From Deltaproteobacteria bacterium (GTDB taxonomy: Bacteria; Desulfobacterota; Binatia; UTPRO1): a stretch of DNA of 64,000 bases. The position numbers and the translations under genes are program-made. Of the stretch, positions 62,164-64,000 are shown piece by piece. The notes under the pieces were generated by a model. The model saw nothing but the letters and a program-made list of their open reading frames with translations. It made no database searches and was not told where the DNA came from. The first letter of the stretch is position 1, and each line of letters starts with the position of its first letter. Location of the stretch: positions 1 through 64,000 of the forward strand of contig JADYZW010000045.1 in NCBI GenBank assembly GCA_020852955.1, written 5' to 3'.

Positions 62164-62439
62164 ATGGAACTCACCGAAGAGATGCGCTACCGGCTGTGCT
62201 ACCTCACGCTGCGCCTCGCCCTCGATCAGAAGCTCGAACGCGACTGGGGCAAGAGCGACTGCGGCGGCGTGCTCGCCTTCCTCGACCTCATGTCCGGCAC
62301 GCATCTCGCCGAGGAGCAGAAGGCCGGCGATGGCCGCCAGTACGTCAGCCAGCGCGAGAAGCTCGAGGACTTCCTCGACGCGGAGTACGGAGAAGAGGTC
62401 CTGGCGGTTGTCCAGCGCGCCATCAACGAGATCGTCTGA
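62164..62439 (+). CDS. Small protein of unknown function
   Basis: A 91-residue soluble, acidic, largely helical protein (MELTEEMRYRLCYLTLRLA, VSQREKLEDFLDAEYGEE). I do not recognise it. AAAGGA six bases before the ATG is a good ribosome site, and it sits 24 bases after the VKOR-DsbA stop, so it is probably in that operon. Confidence 0.75.
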   Translation: MELTEEMRYRLCYLTLRLALDQKLERDWGKSDCGGVLAFLDLMSGTHLAEEQKAGDGRQYVSQREKLEDFLDAEYGEEVLAVVQRAINEIV

Positions 62440-62911
62440 GTCGCCGTGGCCCGGACCGTCCTCGTGGGCGGCCGGCGTTCGGCGCTGGGCGCCGGTCGTC
62501 GTCTGGGCGGCGTTCATCTCGTGGTTCTCGAGCGATGCGTTCTCGGCGCGATCGACGAACAGCTACATCGATCCGGTCCTCCGCTTCCTCTTCGGCGAGC
62601 TGACGCCAGCAGGGTTCCGGCTCGCGCACAGCATCGTCCGCAAGGGCGCGCACCTCACCGAGTACGCCATCCTCGGCGCGCTGATCTGCCGCGCCATGAC
62701 GGCACCCGGCGCGCGCGTCTCGCGCGCGGTGGCGCTCAGAGCGACCGCCTGCTGCGCCGCGTACGCCCTGCTCGACGAGGCGCATCAGGCGCTCGTGCCG
62801 AGCCGGACCGGATCGGGCGTCGACGTGCTGATCGACGCCACGGGCGCCGCGCTCGGCGCGCTGCTCTTCACCCGCTCGCGCGAGCGCCGGGGAGCGGCCC
62901 CGGATCAGTGA
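62408..62911 (+). CDS. VanZ-like membrane protein
   Basis: A ~167-residue protein with three or four helices. FISWFSSDAFSA, HSIVRKGAHLTEYAILGALICRA and LLDEAHQALVPSRTGSGVDVLIDATGAALG are diagnostic of the VanZ family, whose cellular role is mostly unknown. The start is uncertain: TTG 62408 has AAGAGG nine bases upstream and overlaps the previous gene; ATG 62330 would add 26 residues of unlikely composition. It ends overlapping the convergent small gene by seven bases. Confidence 0.78.
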   Translation: MSSAPSTRSSESPWPGPSSWAAGVRRWAPVVVWAAFISWFSSDAFSARSTNSYIDPVLRFLFGELTPAGFRLAHSIVRKGAHLTEYAILGALICRAMTAPGARVSRAVALRATACCAAYALLDEAHQALVPSRTGSGVDVLIDATGAALGALLFTRSRERRGAAPDQ

Positions 62912-63168
62912 CCGGTTTCGAGCGAGAGCTTCAGCCCCTTCAAGCGCCGCACCTCGTCGCTGATCTTCGTCAGGCTCTCCAGCACCCGGTTCACCTCGGC
63001 GGCCGCCCAATCGAGCTCGTCGTGCGAGACCTTCTCGAGCGCGCTCCGGAGCTGCGCGTACAGGCTCATCACACCGCCGATGCCCTCGACGCCGACTTCG
63101 GACATGCGCCGCTGCAGCTCACCGGAGAAGCGAAGGACGGCTTCGGCTTGTTCGAGCATCTGTTCCAT
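62905..63168 (-). CDS. Small coiled-coil protein of unknown function
   Basis: An 87-residue helical protein with heptad-like hydrophobic spacing (AEVNRVLESLTKISDEVRRL) and no Cys. AGGAGG nine bases before the ATG supports a real gene. Convergent with the VanZ-like gene and divergent from the PPIase. No family recognised. Confidence 0.72.
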   Translation of the reverse strand: MEQMLEQAEAVLRFSGELQRRMSEVGVEGIGGVMSLYAQLRSALEKVSHDELDWAAAEVNRVLESLTKISDEVRRLKGLKLSLETGH

Positions 63169-63234
63169 CGGGGTGTTCCTCCTGGACGGGGATGTGGTGC
63201 GCGCGTTGGGACGCCAGACTTAACCGGGCCCCCC

Positions 63235-63264
63235 TTGGCAGTCAACGAATGATTGCGGTATGCC
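63235..63264 (+). promoter_or_regulatory. Possible promoter for the PPIase gene
   Basis: TTGGCA (63235-63240), 18-base spacer, TATGCC (63259-63264); GTG 63271 follows six bases later, again implying a leaderless transcript. Confidence 0.4.
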
Positions 63265-63270
63265 CGCGGC

Positions 63271-64000
63271 GTGAAACGGATCTCGCGGTGGGCGATCGTC
63301 CTCGTGTGCTTCGCGCCAGCATGCGCCAGTGAGCCTGCGCCGTCGGGATCTTCCGCGCCCGCGCCCGCCGCGGGCGCCGCCGTCATCGCGACGTACGACG
63401 GCAAGACGTTCACCGCGGAAGACTTCCGCCGCGAGGTCGAGCGCCTCCCGCCGCGATCGCGCGCGCAGCTCGCGACCCCCGAACGCCGCCGGCAGTTCGT
63501 CGACAACTACATCCTGAACGAGCTCCTCGCCGAGCAAGGCCACGCCAAGGGCTACGACCGCGACCCGGACATCGTCCGGCAGATCGACGATCTCCGCCAG
63601 CGCCTGGTCGTGCAGCGCGTGATGCGCGACTACCAGGAGGCGCCCGTCCTCGGCGACGCGGAGATCAAGGCGTACTACGACCAGAATCAGCGCCTCTTCT
63701 CGGGCGCGCAGGTCCACGCGGCGCACATCCTCGTGAAGGACGAAGCGCTGGCGAAGCGGCTACGCGCCGAGCTCGACGCGACGCCCGACAAGTTCGAGGA
63801 GCTCGCCAAGACCCACTCCACCGACACGGCGACGGCGGCCCGCGGCGGCGACCTCGGCTTCTTCGGGCAAGGCCGGATGGTGGCGGAGTTCGAGCGCGCG
63901 GCGTTCGCCCTCGAGAAGCCCGGCGACCTGAGCGCGGTGATCCAGACGCCCTTCGGCTACCACATCATCAAGCTGATCGAGCGCAAGGACGGCCCCGCCA
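63271..64000 (+). CDS. PpiC/SurA-type parvulin peptidyl-prolyl isomerase, partial
   Basis: Open frame from GTG 63271 to the window end (243 codons). A short hydrophobic N-terminus ends at CFAPAC, a possible lipobox, followed by a Ser/Ala/Pro linker. The N-terminal chaperone part has TFTAEDFRREVERL and QFVDNYILNELLAEQ. The parvulin domain has VHAAHILVKD, FEELAKTHSTDTATAARGGDLGFFG, MVAEFERAAFAL and TPFGYHIIKLIER, the usual active-site and closing motifs. It should assist folding of exported proteins. C-terminus lies outside the window. Confidence 0.9.
   Translation, partial: MKRISRWAIVLVCFAPACASEPAPSGSSAPAPAAGAAVIATYDGKTFTAEDFRREVERLPPRSRAQLATPERRRQFVDNYILNELLAEQGHAKGYDRDPDIVRQIDDLRQRLVVQRVMRDYQEAPVLGDAEIKAYYDQNQRLFSGAQVHAAHILVKDEALAKRLRAELDATPDKFEELAKTHSTDTATAARGGDLGFFGQGRMVAEFERAAFALEKPGDLSAVIQTPFGYHIIKLIERKDGPA

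Noticed and set aside
62905..63168. The small coiled-coil gene as an antitoxin partner
   Set aside because: No toxin-like neighbour: the adjacent genes are VanZ-like and a PPIase and are transcribed from the other strand.

Overview
The window is very GC-rich (almost every intergenic gap is short and G/C-dominated) and reads as chromosomal DNA of a Gram-negative bacterium. It has an Mla-type lipid transport operon, lipoproteins with lipoboxes, a beta-barrel outer-membrane protein ending in Phe, an AmpG-like permease and a complete squalene/hopene pathway. Hopanoids, large multidomain acyl synthases and many secreted Cys-rich proteins with C-x-G-G-x-N-x-G repeats suggest an uncultured deltaproteobacterial-type lineage such as Binatota/Desulfobacterota. 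That assignment is inference from gene content only.

Layout. Positions 1-6537 (minus strand) hold a KS-AT-KS multidomain fatty-acid/polyketide synthase, cut by the left edge, preceded by an acyl-CoA dehydrogenase. Divergent from it, 6797-10491 is a tightly overlapping operon: GAF sensor kinase, receiver protein, GlgC and an Sfp-type phosphopantetheinyl transferase that could activate the synthase's carrier domains. 10581-15755 (minus) is a giant secreted protein alternating four beta-sandwich-like domains with three disintegrin-like Cys blocks. 15870-16367 is YjbQ. 16407-22839 (minus) is the hopanoid operon shc-dxr-hpnC-hpnD-hpnE, with a strong promoter and a terminator-like hairpin in its leader. 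23083-27929 (minus) is pyrE followed by two TMTC-like membrane TPR proteins. 27992-30379 (minus) is a membrane spermidine-synthase-like protein. 30513-33928 (plus) is an Mla-type operon (STAS-MlaE, MlaF, MlaD, auxiliary lipoprotein), followed by a GT4 glycosyltransferase, a DCC-family protein (minus) and an AmpG-like permease.

The most unusual part is 36900-58832. It contains six paralogous secreted Cys-rich proteins (starts at 37083, 39963, 44745, 47248, 49108 and 57594), one carrying a frameshift. They share a core with a PLPL..GGV..CVVN motif and a C-terminal A(I/V)N..AGLPGPG signature. Most have their own TTGAC-type promoter and strong Shine-Dalgarno sequence, and several are followed by GC-rich hairpins. 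Interleaved or adjacent are a DsbA-like lipoprotein, a VKOR-DsbA fusion, DPM1-like glycosyltransferases, a polytopic GT-C-like protein and a 1180-residue fusion of two GT-C modules including a PMT domain. My working hypothesis is a locus for making, oxidatively folding and possibly O-mannosylating a family of disulfide-rich surface proteins.

The right end (58948-64000) holds a DUF1302-like outer-membrane protein, the VKOR-DsbA fusion, a small unknown protein, a VanZ-like protein, a small coiled-coil protein and the start of a parvulin-type PPIase. I saw no tRNA, rRNA, CRISPR array, insertion sequence or integrase. No gap between genes exceeds 300 bases.
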